In this document: positions 18,201 to 24,550 of the stretch, piece after piece
How positions within the stretch are numbered: the stretch's first letter is position 1
How the letters are laid out: every line of letters starts with the position of its first letter
Origin: an uncultured Eubacteriales bacterium
GTDB lineage: Bacteria; Bacillota; Clostridia; UMGS1883
Assembly: GCA_905195005.1 (NCBI GenBank)
Contig: CAJJUC010000010.1
Coordinates: 1-28,341 of the forward strand
Length of the DNA: 28,341 nt
Direction: 5' to 3'
Notes under the pieces: model-generated
Told to the model about the DNA's origin: nothing
Seen by the model: only the letters and a program-made list of their open reading frames with translations
The model's database searches: none
Position numbers and translations under genes: made by a program

Positions 18201-20276
18201 TTCACCATTTGCCATAATTATCATTGACAAATCGTCACGGTGCGCATGTGTGCCCTTGCCGTCAAAGGATGTATGAAGATAACTGTCCTTCTTGTTCCAG
18301 CCCGAGCGCATAACCGCAACCTTTGTTGCGGGATAAAGTACTGAGGTATACCCCGGTTTTTCACCTTTTTCACCGAATGTTGCGGAATAAAGTAACGACT
18401 CATCACCAAAAGCTTCCGCATATTTCTTTATTGATTGCGTAAATGTTGTTTTATGTGTTCCCGCATTGCCCCACTGTATTTCACAGTTTCCGGGACCTGA
18501 AACGTCGCGCAGATATTTTTCTACCTTAACAAGCTTATTTTTCATGTCATCCGAATACGGTATTTGAGTGCGATACATCTCCGCAATGCTGATTGGTGAA
18601 ATAAGAAGATTATTGCTGATTTCAACATAGCCAAGCGCTTTTTCCGTGCTTCCGTAATCTGAATTAATAACATTTTCCAACATATACTTAAGCCTGTATG
18701 CCACGCTTTGCGAAAGCTCCGGAGACTTTCCGCCGGTATATGCCTCATGCGGAGTCGCCCCGGGTTTGGGATTCCCGTTTATATCGCACGGTGTTTCATT
18801 TGTGACCCATTTATCATAGTCCTTAAACTCGTTGAACATTGACCCTGCGGTAAAAATCCCCTGAATTTGAAATGAACCCCAGTTTGAATTACTTCTGAAT
18901 GAATATTGTAAATAGTCGCAGCTGCTCCATATGTATTTTGCCACAGAGCAGAAAAGCTCGGCGCTCATAGACTTACTTTCAATAATTTTACAAAGCTGTT
19001 CCGGCATGTATGCCAGTCGAACGGCTGCGTCAAGCGTGTTATAGCTTCCCGGTGTTCCTCCGCGCATTTTTATAAAATCGCCGTACATTTTGCAGGCTAT
19101 ATATCCGTAATATTCATCTTTGGTCGCGGCAAATTGATTAACCGGATACTTATGAAGATATGCAATGCGGAAAGTATCATCAACATAGCGCGAAACAGCC
19201 CCTTCGGGGCGAGCAAAATATATTGTTTCCATTCCGTTATTGTCGGTAAATCCATCAAAATTAAATATGGCATGCTCATGCGGCACATCACCTTTTTTTG
19301 ACCATGTCAACGTATTTTCGGCTATCGTTGTATCTGAGTTTCTGAATACTGCGATTTCCATATCAGTATCGTTTCCGATGTTTTTCCCGGAAAGCTTCAA
19401 AGTTGCTTTTGTAATGGTTCCAAGCTGTTTTAATTCAGAAAAATCGTAAAATAAATAAGCTCTTTTCGTATTCTCGTCAGCAAATTCCCCATTCGCCCAT
19501 GTTGTTCCCGTATCCGATAAACCCTTTTCCCATGCGCCGCTCGGATTTCTTGATGAAACACTTTCCTCAACCCTTAATACAGACGCGTTTCCATAGTTTG
19601 TGTTTTTATTAATTCCTGCGGATATATATGTATCTCCGCTCGGATATATTTTATAAACACTTCCCCCTGCCGACACCTCAACAAAAGGACGTTCAGATTC
19701 GTCTTCCGCCGTACGTGAAGCAAATTCGGCGCTCGATCCGTCCTTTTTAACGGAAGCAAGGATTATATTCGTTTTCGGAATCGGCTGAGTCATCACGCTT
19801 TTTAAATCCGATGTAAAGTCGATATTCGCCTGCGATTCACTCTGACCGACGCTGAAAATATCAATAAGTGTGACCGCATTCGCATTGTATAACATTTGAT
19901 TTTCAAAAAGACGTGAAGCGAGCCGCCCCTCTTTCGTGTTACTTCCCGAGCGATTTATCCCAAATGTTTTTGATTTCTCAACATAATACTGCTTATATGC
20001 AATTTTTGCCGATGCGTAATCGCCGTTCATAACAGCCTTTTTCACATCGTCCATGCTGAGTCCGGCTGTTCCCGACGGAGCTTCATAGTTAATTTTACCT
20101 GCATTTGTCCATCTTTTTTGAGTGGAATCGTATACTCCGAAGAAATCGGCGTCGGACATAAACCCCGGATCCGAGAAACTGTATACTTTTGCACTGTCTG
20201 CATTTACCAATGCCACATTTGCAAATGCAACCGCAATGCATAACAATGCCGAGACTGCTCTTTTCATTTTCTTCAT
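15201..20276 (-). CDS. Giant secreted heparinase II/III-like lyase with DNRLRE, Ig-like and LamG modules
   Basis: About 1691 residues. Signal peptide (MKKMKRAVSALLCIAVAFAN, cleavage near VNA-DS); an N-terminal helical segment; a DNRLRE/CBM96-like domain (about 195-325, YPSGDTYISAG and RAYLFYDFSEL); an alpha/alpha-toroid (about 380-630); a heparinase-type beta-sandwich (about 645-930) with GKGTHAHRDDLSMII, the H-x-H-x-D motif at His 677/679; a bacterial Ig-like domain (about 1035-1120); a LamG-like domain (about 1128-1280); further beta modules; and a C-terminal concanavalin-like domain (about 1510-1691). The expected role is extracellular beta-eliminative cleavage of an acidic polysaccharide. 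I chose the ATG at 20276 over GTG at 20282 because AAAGGAG is nine bases from the ATG but only three from the GTG. It has its own promoter, is divergent from the GH123-like gene, and reads towards the regulator. The exact PL family cannot be settled by eye. Confidence 0.87.
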   Translation of the reverse strand: MKKMKRAVSALLCIAVAFANVALVNADSAKVYSFSDPGFMSDADFFGVYDSTQKRWTNAGKINYEAPSGTAGLSMDDVKKAVMNGDYASAKIAYKQYYVEKSKTFGINRSGSNTKEGRLASRLFENQMLYNANAVTLIDIFSVGQSESQANIDFTSDLKSVMTQPIPKTNIILASVKKDGSSAEFASRTAEDESERPFVEVSAGGSVYKIYPSGDTYISAGINKNTNYGNASVLRVEESVSSRNPSGAWEKGLSDTGTTWANGEFADENTKRAYLFYDFSELKQLGTITKATLKLSGKNIGNDTDMEIAVFRNSDTTIAENTLTWSKKGDVPHEHAIFNFDGFTDNNGMETIYFARPEGAVSRYVDDTFRIAYLHKYPVNQFAATKDEYYGYIACKMYGDFIKMRGGTPGSYNTLDAAVRLAYMPEQLCKIIESKSMSAELFCSVAKYIWSSCDYLQYSFRSNSNWGSFQIQGIFTAGSMFNEFKDYDKWVTNETPCDINGNPKPGATPHEAYTGGKSPELSQSVAYRLKYMLENVINSDYGSTEKALGYVEISNNLLISPISIAEMYRTQIPYSDDMKNKLVKVEKYLRDVSGPGNCEIQWGNAGTHKTTFTQSIKKYAEAFGDESLLYSATFGEKGEKPGYTSVLYPATKVAVMRSGWNKKDSYLHTSFDGKGTHAHRDDLSMIIMANGEYLLSDQMYGDYESSDGVQKWCESAEAHNVVMIGDDYISDTSSEQPGTLNKWVTNDGYDFFSATKPLTNGSFTRNIYFIRPGYWIVNDYLVPNDRTSAVNYRQLWHMPPDSGLEYDANLKKLSGKSGSARLQIVPAETEGISCDMLTGKYGGGVSTVYEAQYADLKKTSAGITTYNTVIRPENSDEGVTVNASMIPLGDVKDNGASAIKINITTDEGSTESVFYTVNDMSQIASRTVGDYTYNGKTFFAETNMGGALNKIQITDGDTLKRGTKLLFKSNKSIDNISVAYEGENIYIHASGIDQADLEQLTFIKQATVKNVYFNGNKTSFRQSGGYVYFSDEPIMTKFNIISPKNEESVSGDVLFKVEAPEDCRTLVFLLDGVQTAVFKNPMEGELCSFSVPENKIACGKHSFGVVSTDIYGKSENKTVRFYAIQAVAPEVFYDFEDGVTLPQKVDNGGLSVSFDSGKNGKGIKLTGSRNVESYLSLPVESDAKRLTVEYDLKYSSSGSVTHGIKLGDSETVNLSGTGTSWSHIKADYNFESGKVSYYLNGTKQSEGNCSFSDELHLTIKRTSLVQVPYLYIDNLSIVSRRSGEVIAKTKYSVDGVQYSELDESLPYNAKFIKLMLGTGLASETVNGDTVKAEITGKTISTDAEYNREENSILVKLSDSFPPAGGNGKITLSGEILKVDGTKLGRSAAVSFYAEPNGFFLKDACVLIDGQRVISPLQLSEGNIISGCAVLVNNTSAEQEADAFLAFYADSGELQHITSKHISVESGKTASFTVENPDVVYADGTEIKIIAVESSGSLRPLGTFCLNSDYSDNAETISFANGTIHGSAELPSEATVTFEENPDCIVIKGGTINPAGHTILNLGSKMKSGYTEMKFWYDRGNASTDARLRTTGTKTASEIIFKSNSQAVWATDNGNGGTNWNYFQLRENDWNTIRIRFDAESNTQTAWINGRLIKENQFFREKTDYISRWVYFYMGKINDSESTMKISYVRTW

Positions 20277-20311
20277 ATCCACAAACTCCTTTATCTATTT
20301 TTCTGACATAT

Positions 20312-20340
20312 AGTATATCCCGAATACCGGTCGCGTTCAA
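20312..20340 (-). promoter_or_regulatory. Promoter of the 1691-residue lyase gene
   Basis: Minus-strand TTGAAC (20340-20335), 17 bases, then TATACT (20317-20312). The start site would fall about 30 bases before the ATG and just ahead of the AAAGGAG ribosome site. Confidence 0.7.
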
Positions 20341-20359
20341 TGCTCGCCTTTTGGAATAA

Positions 20360-20379
20360 TTGTTTATATTTGTTTATGC
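20360..20379. repeat. Short tandem repeat in the divergent promoter region
   Basis: TTGTTTAT occurs twice with a ten-base period (20360-20367 and 20370-20377), one helical turn, about 20 bases upstream of the lyase -35 box. A regulator site is possible. It does not match the TCAAGAAGT repeat upstream of the permeases. Confidence 0.35.
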
Positions 20380-20468
20380 AATTGTCTGCATTTGTTGTTG
20401 AATATTGATTTTAAACAAACAGGCCGGCATAAGTTAAAATCGTGACAATAACAATCAGTTATATGCCA

Positions 20469-20497
20469 TTGCATTTCCCGCTTAATTACTTTATACT
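20469..20497 (+). promoter_or_regulatory. Probable promoter of the GH123-like gene
   Basis: TATACT at 20492-20497 is a good -10 box, with TTGCAT 17 bases upstream (20469-20474) as a weak -35 box. The leader would be short, with GAGGTG five bases before the ATG at 20516. Confidence 0.5.
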
Positions 20498-20515
20498 ATT
20501 CATCGAGGTGATAAT

Positions 20516-22045
20516 ATGAATTGCATAATAAAGCAAATTTCCTGCATGCCGAAAGTACGAAGCTCATCTGACATGGATTGCCGTGAGATTAAGCATGCTT
20601 TCGCGGTAAAAGGTCAGCGTTTTTGCTACCAGATTGCATTTTCTTCGGTTGAATGCATTGACCTGGGAATCGAGGTAATCTCTCCCCTTAAAGAACACAT
20701 AAAGCTTTATACGGTTGATAATGCCGTTATGGATATGCCCGTGTCACCGCTTTATAGCGACAGCGATTTCATAACGCGTTCCCCCGGAGTTATGCCGGAT
20801 ATATTAACTCCGGTTAACAGCTGCGATTTTCCGCTTCATATTGTAAACAGCGTCAGAGCGCTGTGGATCGATGTTAATATTCCGAAAGATTTAAACAGCG
20901 GCAGTTATAACATTGATATTTTAATAACCGAATCCGACATGGTAAGCGGCGACAAGCAAACGAAAACATGCAGCTTAGGCATTGACGTTATTGATGCAGA
21001 GCTTCCCGACGCGGAAGTAATTTACACACAGTGGTTTCATGGTGATTGTATAGCCGATATTCATCATGTTGAAATATACAGCGAGGAACACTGGAAATAT
21101 ATCGATGCTTATATGAAAACAGCTGCCGATTTGGGAATTAATATGCTCCTGACCCCCGTTCTGTCTTCATCCCTTGACGTTGCGGTCGGTGTGGTTCGTC
21201 CCTGCACTCAGCTTTTGGATATTACAAAAAGCGGCAGCAAATACTCCTTTGGTTTTGAAAAACTCAAGCGCTGGATTTCATTGTGTCAAAAAAACGGAAT
21301 TGAGTATTTTGAAATCTCGCACCTCTTTTCTCAGGCAGGGCTTAAATACAGTCCGTGTATAAAAGTTATTGAAAACGGCAAGGAAAGTCTTGCTTTCGGC
21401 TGGCATGTTCCGGCACATGATTCATCGTATAAAGAATTTCTTGAACAGATGCTTCCTAAGCTGATGACATTTCTTGAAAATGAAGGAGTAGCCGGCAAAT
21501 GTATCTTCCACATTTCCGATGAACCGGCAAAAGAACACCTTGAAGCATATCGCTATGCACACTCTATCGTTAAACCGTTAATCGGCAACTGCATGATTAT
21601 GGACGCTATTTCCGATGTTTCATTCTATGAAAACGGTTTTATTGACTGCCCCGTGACCGCAATAGATCATCTTGACGAATTTCTTGATAAGAAGGTGCAA
21701 CATCAATGGGCGTATAACTGCTGCGTGCAGCACGTAAAAACAAGCAATCGTTTTATGTCAATGCCTGCATACCGCAACAGAATTATCGGACTCCAAATGT
21801 ATAAATATGACATTAAGGGGTTTCTTCATTGGGGATATAATTTCTACAACAGCCAATACTCAAGGTATAAAATTAACCCCTATATCACAACATCATCGGA
21901 TATGGCATTTCCGTCCGGAGATCCGTTTTCGGTATACCCTTCAGCCGATGGCCCTCTCGCATCAACCCGCGCACGAATCTTCTTTCCCTGCAGGATATAC
22001 GAATATGTAAATTACTTGAAAAACACATCGGCAAACGAGCTGTAA
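20516..22045 (+). CDS. GH123/DUF4091-type glycoside hydrolase, interrupted by a 3' frameshift
   Basis: The uninterrupted frame gives 509 residues. The GH123 catalytic domain (DUF4091) is recognisable: HISDEP at about residues 333-338 has the Asp-Glu pair (335/336) that GH123 N-acetylgalactosaminidases use for substrate-assisted hydrolysis, followed by HQWAYNCCVQH, GFLHWGYNFY and GDPFSVYPSADGPLASTR, typical of the C-terminal barrel. After about residue 490 the frame becomes family-unlike (CRIYEYVNYLKN), while another frame continues the expected C-terminal helix (see the tail entry). There is no signal peptide, so it is cytoplasmic and likely acts on imported oligosaccharides. GAGGTG lies before the ATG. 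The enzyme may be inactive, or the break could be an assembly error. Sugar specificity is an inference from the family. Confidence 0.8.
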   Translation: MNCIIKQISCMPKVRSSSDMDCREIKHAFAVKGQRFCYQIAFSSVECIDLGIEVISPLKEHIKLYTVDNAVMDMPVSPLYSDSDFITRSPGVMPDILTPVNSCDFPLHIVNSVRALWIDVNIPKDLNSGSYNIDILITESDMVSGDKQTKTCSLGIDVIDAELPDAEVIYTQWFHGDCIADIHHVEIYSEEHWKYIDAYMKTAADLGINMLLTPVLSSSLDVAVGVVRPCTQLLDITKSGSKYSFGFEKLKRWISLCQKNGIEYFEISHLFSQAGLKYSPCIKVIENGKESLAFGWHVPAHDSSYKEFLEQMLPKLMTFLENEGVAGKCIFHISDEPAKEHLEAYRYAHSIVKPLIGNCMIMDAISDVSFYENGFIDCPVTAIDHLDEFLDKKVQHQWAYNCCVQHVKTSNRFMSMPAYRNRIIGLQMYKYDIKGFLHWGYNFYNSQYSRYKINPYITTSSDMAFPSGDPFSVYPSADGPLASTRARIFFPCRIYEYVNYLKNTSANEL

Positions 22046-22164
22046 TTGACTTGATTGAATCCGAAGCCGGTATGGAAATATCATTTACGCAATACCCTCG
22101 TAACTCTGATTTTCTTCCCGATATTTCCGAAAAGCTAATCTCCGAATTAAAAAAATACATATAA
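21985..22164 (+). pseudogene. Out-of-frame C-terminal tail of the GH123-like gene
   Basis: This frame encodes 59 residues beginning SLQDIRICKLLEKHIGKRAV and ending SELKKYI before TAA. That is the expected closing helix of DUF4091 proteins (compare the typical ALQDMRALQLLE pattern). It is offset by one base from the main frame at TTC TTT CCC TGC (21980-21991). Loss of one base would explain it. Loss of four would fit the family spacing even better, since one residue seems missing. Restored, the protein would be about 550 residues. Confidence 0.72.
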
Positions 22165-22170
22165 GCAAAA

Positions 22171-22204
22171 ATGAAAACTGTCAACCGGCAGTTTTCATTT
22201 TTTG
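22171..22204. terminator. Bidirectional terminator between the convergent GH123-like and GH88 genes
   Basis: ATGAAAACTG (22171-22180) pairs perfectly with CAGTTTTCAT (22189-22198) around an eight-base loop, followed by a T run on the plus strand and preceded by an A run that serves the minus strand. It sits seven bases after the restored stop at 22164, not after the premature stop at 22045, which supports the longer original gene. Confidence 0.8.
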
Positions 22205-22206
22205 TT

Positions 22207-23322
22207 TCACCAATACATTTTCCAAGCCTTATTTATTTGCCGCATCAGCGCTTCCATGAAAAAGTAATCTCCGTATATCGCTGCCTCCGGTTTGTGTCCT
22301 GCCGGGCGAGAATACATCGCATCGGTCAAAATCACATTCGTTTCCGGTTTTTTTATGGCAGAATATTTTTCATAGAGAGTTACAAGCATCTTTTCCGCTG
22401 CGGCCGAATATCTTTCATCCGGAAAGTATTTATTCATTTCAAGTATCCCGCATATCGCAATGGCGGCTGATGAAGTATCTCGCGGTTCGTTTGATCCGTC
22501 GGAAAAAATCATATCCCAATACGGAATGCCATCCTCCGGCAGCATTGAAACGAATCGGTCGGTAAGCTTTCTGAAAGTGTGAAGAAGCGAGTTTTCTTTC
22601 GTATATGCATAGCAAAGCGCCGTGCCGCACACTCCCCATGCCTGCCCCCTTGCCCAACAGCTGTTATCGGAAAAACCCTGCGCCGTCATGCCTGCAATCG
22701 GTTTTCCCGTATAAAAGTCAAAGCTGTACCTGTGAAAAGTGGTTCCGTCCTCTCGGACAACATATTGAAGTACGGTTTTTAAATGTTTTTTTGCAATATG
22801 GGCATATTTAACGTTTCCCGACACGCCTGACGCCCAAAACAGCAGCGGTAAATTCAAGAGGCTGTCAATAATCAGGGAATACGAAGCCGGGTCGTCAATA
22901 TCTCCCCACGCTTGAATAAACTCTCCCTTCTCATGATATCTTCCGATTAGGTGCTCTGCGGCCTCCAGCGCTGTTTTCTTTGCAGTTTCGGATTTGAAAA
23001 GCTTGTATTCCGCAACATTTGACAACGAATATATAAATCCCATGTCATGGTGATTCACTTCATATTTTTCCTCAATGCGTTTTTTTAATATTTTATTCAA
23101 ATTTTCCAATGTATCTCTGAATATCTTCTTTTTCGTATACTCATAGCTCAAAGCAAGCATTCCGCACCAAAATCCATCCGTCCATTCTTTTCCGTGCGAT
23201 GGGTGATATACATAGTCAGTGCTCTGGGCATACGGAAAATCCGCAAAAAATTTCTCTGTGTTTCGCTCTGTTACACTTACGCAAAAATCCATCATTTCAT
23301 GCAATTTGTCTTCCGATATCAT
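22207..23322 (-). CDS. GH88-type unsaturated glucuronyl hydrolase
   Basis: 371 residues, the usual length for GH88/GH105 enzymes. The alpha/alpha-barrel motifs are clear: EWTDGFWCGMLALSYEYT, HHDMGFIYSLSN (first conserved Asp), SYSLIIDSLLNLPLLFWA (second conserved Asp, which acts with the first in vinyl-ether hydration), SCWARGQAWGVCG, PYWDMIFSDGSNEPRDTSSAA, and IYGDYFFMEALMR. These enzymes remove 4,5-unsaturated uronic acid from the non-reducing end of lyase products. There is no signal peptide, so it acts in the cytoplasm on imported oligosaccharides. The WARGQAW and RDTSSAA motifs favour GH88 over GH105. TAGGAG precedes the ATG by ten bases. It is monocistronic, with its own strong promoter, and convergent with the GH123-like gene. 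Confidence 0.92.
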   Translation of the reverse strand: MISEDKLHEMMDFCVSVTERNTEKFFADFPYAQSTDYVYHPSHGKEWTDGFWCGMLALSYEYTKKKIFRDTLENLNKILKKRIEEKYEVNHHDMGFIYSLSNVAEYKLFKSETAKKTALEAAEHLIGRYHEKGEFIQAWGDIDDPASYSLIIDSLLNLPLLFWASGVSGNVKYAHIAKKHLKTVLQYVVREDGTTFHRYSFDFYTGKPIAGMTAQGFSDNSCWARGQAWGVCGTALCYAYTKENSLLHTFRKLTDRFVSMLPEDGIPYWDMIFSDGSNEPRDTSSAAIAICGILEMNKYFPDERYSAAAEKMLVTLYEKYSAIKKPETNVILTDAMYSRPAGHKPEAAIYGDYFFMEALMRQINKAWKMYW

Positions 23323-23348
23323 AAATTTAACACTCCTACCTATATTTT

Positions 23349-23378
23349 AAGGATAGCTATATTATAATAATCATCCTT
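23349..23378. promoter_or_regulatory. Interrupted palindrome centred on the GH88 -10 box
   Basis: AAGGAT (23349-23354) and ATCCTT (23373-23378) are perfect inverted repeats 18 bases apart, with additional TAT/ATA symmetry inside. The centre coincides with the TATAAT box, the position expected of a repressor operator. No repressor gene of an obvious matching type is in the window. Confidence 0.4.
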
Positions 23379-23389
23379 TTTTCTGTCAA
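23361..23389 (-). promoter_or_regulatory. Perfect-consensus promoter of the GH88 gene
   Basis: Minus-strand TTGACA (23389-23384), a 17-base spacer and TATAAT (23366-23361) match the sigma-70 consensus at every position. The start site lies about 32 bases before the ATG. Confidence 0.88.
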
Positions 23390-23772
23390 TGGTCTGAATT
23401 TGAACCCGATTTCACGTTTAGCTAAAAACTGTGCCCTCCCGGCAAAAATTGACACAAATAACTTCAAAAAATGAAACGTATTGCAATATTTCGTTGATTT
23501 ACGAATAATAACCGCATTTATTTCACGGTTTGCTTGATAATGAGCCTCTGCCGGTTGATGTACCGGCGAAAGAACGAAGCAAGCCAAAGGTAACTCTCCT
23601 CGGCACAAACCTATTATACGGCCGCTCATGGACAGGAGACTGTCACGCATTTTTTATACATTAAGAAGCCTCGGAGGTTCTTTCCTCGTTATAAGAAAAA
23701 TCAAGCCACAATATATCTATTTCTCCATAGTTTGAAAATAATTCTGTCAGTTGATCGTGCATATATTTCGCT
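23390..23772. other. Intergenic stretch between the GH88 promoter and the bioY operator
   Basis: No convincing gene is present. A 97-codon frame on the minus strand runs through the GH88 promoter and has no family resemblance or clear ribosome site. The stretch contains the candidate structured RNA at 23540-23655, a further small hairpin near 23664-23682 (GAA-CCT/AGG-TTC arms with one bulge), and AT-rich sequence leading into the BirA operator. Confidence 0.5.
23540..23655 (+). ncRNA. Possible structured RNA with terminator-like 3' hairpin (unclassified)
   Basis: On the plus strand ATGAGC (23540-23545) pairs with GCTCAT (23624-23629). This closes a multiloop with one clear hairpin, GCCGG (23550-23554) with CCGGC (23563-23567), and a second, weaker one around GCC/GGC (23583-23604). 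It is followed at once by GACAG-GAGA-CTGTC and, six bases later, a run of six T residues. This resembles an aptamer plus expression platform, or a small RNA. I cannot match it to a known class. No gene follows directly; bioY starts about 220 bases later behind its own promoter. Confidence 0.3.
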
Positions 23773-23829
23773 ATTGTCAACCTATTTTTGAGCTATTGTC
23801 AACCTATTTTTAAGTTTTTGGTTGACAAT
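23773..23829 (+). promoter_or_regulatory. BirA operator with duplicated left half-site
   Basis: ATTGTCAACC (23795-23804), 15 bases, then GGTTGACAAT (23820-23829) form a perfect inverted repeat of the BirA type (TTGT-AACC/GGTT-ACAA), known to bind biotinyl-AMP-loaded BirA. The right half covers the -35 box of bioY, as expected for repression by biotin. A second copy of the left half (23773-23782) lies exactly 22 bases upstream as part of a near-perfect 22-base tandem duplication. Confidence 0.88.
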
Positions 23830-23850
23830 TCGGGTAATCTTTGATACAAT
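23822..23850 (+). promoter_or_regulatory. bioY promoter
   Basis: TTGACA (23822-23827), 17 bases, TACAAT (23845-23850). The -35 box is embedded in the right half of the BirA operator. The start site would be near 23857. Confidence 0.85.
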
Positions 23851-23872
23851 ACATTCCGGCAGAGGTTGTAAA

Positions 23873-24481
23873 ATGAGTTTTTTACATTCCCTGTCAAGGG
23901 TCAAAACCGAAAGGGTGTCAGGAATGAATACGTCTGATAGAATCAGAAATGCGGCTTATGCCGCGATGTTTGCCGCTTTGCTTGCAGTTTGTTCATGGAT
24001 AACCGTTCCGGGAACGGTACCGTTCACAATGCAAACATTCGGCGTGTTTTGTGCGCTGCTTCTGCTCGGCGGAAAGCTCGGAACATGCAGCATACTTCTG
24101 TTTATACTGCTCGGCGCGCTCGGCGCACCGGTGTTTTCGGGCTTCCGCGGCGGAATCGGCGTGTTTGCCGGAACCACCGGCGGTTATATTGTCGGATTTG
24201 TTTTCACGGGGCTTATCTTTTGGGCGGCTGTGAAGCTGTGCGGCAATTCAGCCGCGGTTAAAACGGCGGCGCTCGCCGCAGGACTTGCCGCGTGCTATGC
24301 TTTCGGAACTGCATGGTTTGTTTTTCTATACACAAAAAACACAGCGGAAATAACTTTTTCCGCCGCGCTTTTAAAATGCGTTGTTCCATTCATAATCCCC
24401 GACTGCGCAAAGCTTGCGCTTGCTCTGTGGATTGCGCCGTTGCTGCGCCGCCATATCCGCTCGCTGAACAGCACAATCTGA
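23873..24481 (+). CDS. bioY: BioY, substrate-binding component of the biotin ECF transporter
   Basis: Up to 202 residues, with about six membrane segments. Family hallmarks include WITVPGTVPFTMQTFGVFCA near the N-terminus, the glycine-rich LGALGAPVFSGFRGGIGVF and FAGTTGGYIVGFVFTG, and the C-terminal PFIIPDCAKLALALWIAPLL. BioY captures biotin in the membrane, alone or with a shared ECF energy-coupling module encoded elsewhere. The overlapping BirA operator independently supports the assignment. A longer frame from TTG at 23822 is excluded because it begins inside the promoter. ATG at 23873 has GAGG seven bases upstream. ATG at 23924 (AGGGTG six bases upstream) gives 185 residues and an N-terminus (MNTSDRIRNAAYAAMF) closer to typical BioY; the choice between them is open. 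A shared hairpin terminator follows. Confidence 0.95.
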   Translation: MSFLHSLSRVKTERVSGMNTSDRIRNAAYAAMFAALLAVCSWITVPGTVPFTMQTFGVFCALLLLGGKLGTCSILLFILLGALGAPVFSGFRGGIGVFAGTTGGYIVGFVFTGLIFWAAVKLCGNSAAVKTAALAAGLAACYAFGTAWFVFLYTKNTAEITFSAALLKCVVPFIIPDCAKLALALWIAPLLRRHIRSLNSTI

Positions 24482-24488
24482 CAGGCAG

Positions 24489-24550
24489 GTAACGCAACAA
24501 ATAAAACGCTCACACTTTCAGCGGTGTGAGCGTTTTATTTGTTGCGTTAC
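24489..24550. terminator. Long perfect hairpin, bidirectional terminator between bioY and the MATE gene
   Basis: Two 27-base arms (24489-24515 and 24524-24550) are perfectly complementary around the loop TTTCAGCG. The core pairs AACGCTCACAC with its complement, with A-rich and T-rich tracts at 24499-24506 and 24532-24540. It ends transcription from both convergent genes. The right arm covers the last codon and stop of the MATE gene. The stem is unusually long for an intrinsic terminator. Confidence 0.8.

Noticed and set aside
20283..20515. Catabolite-repression (cre) site in the divergent region
   Set aside because: No stretch fits the cre consensus well enough on either strand; the same holds for 12718-12850.
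21980..21991. Programmed -1 ribosomal frameshift in the GH123-like gene
   Set aside because: The in-frame heptamer C TTT CCC does not follow the X XXY YYZ rule, and I see no strong downstream structure; a simple indel is more likely.
23567..23640. Glycine or c-di-AMP riboswitch suggested by fragments such as GAAGCAAGCC and GGTAACTCTCC
   Set aside because: The fragments are in the wrong arrangement and the opening strands of those aptamers are missing.
23357..23650. 97-codon open frame on the minus strand
   Set aside because: It covers the consensus GH88 promoter and the possible structured RNA, has no recognisable motif, and lacks a good ribosome site.
23629..23650. Cobalamin riboswitch (B12-box-like GGACAGGAGACTGTC)
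   Set aside because: The conserved aptamer core expected upstream is absent, and no cobalamin gene follows.
23822..23872. Upstream TTG start for bioY giving a 219-residue protein
   Set aside because: The TTG is part of the -35 box and BirA operator, and the codons up to 23850 lie upstream of the predicted transcription start.
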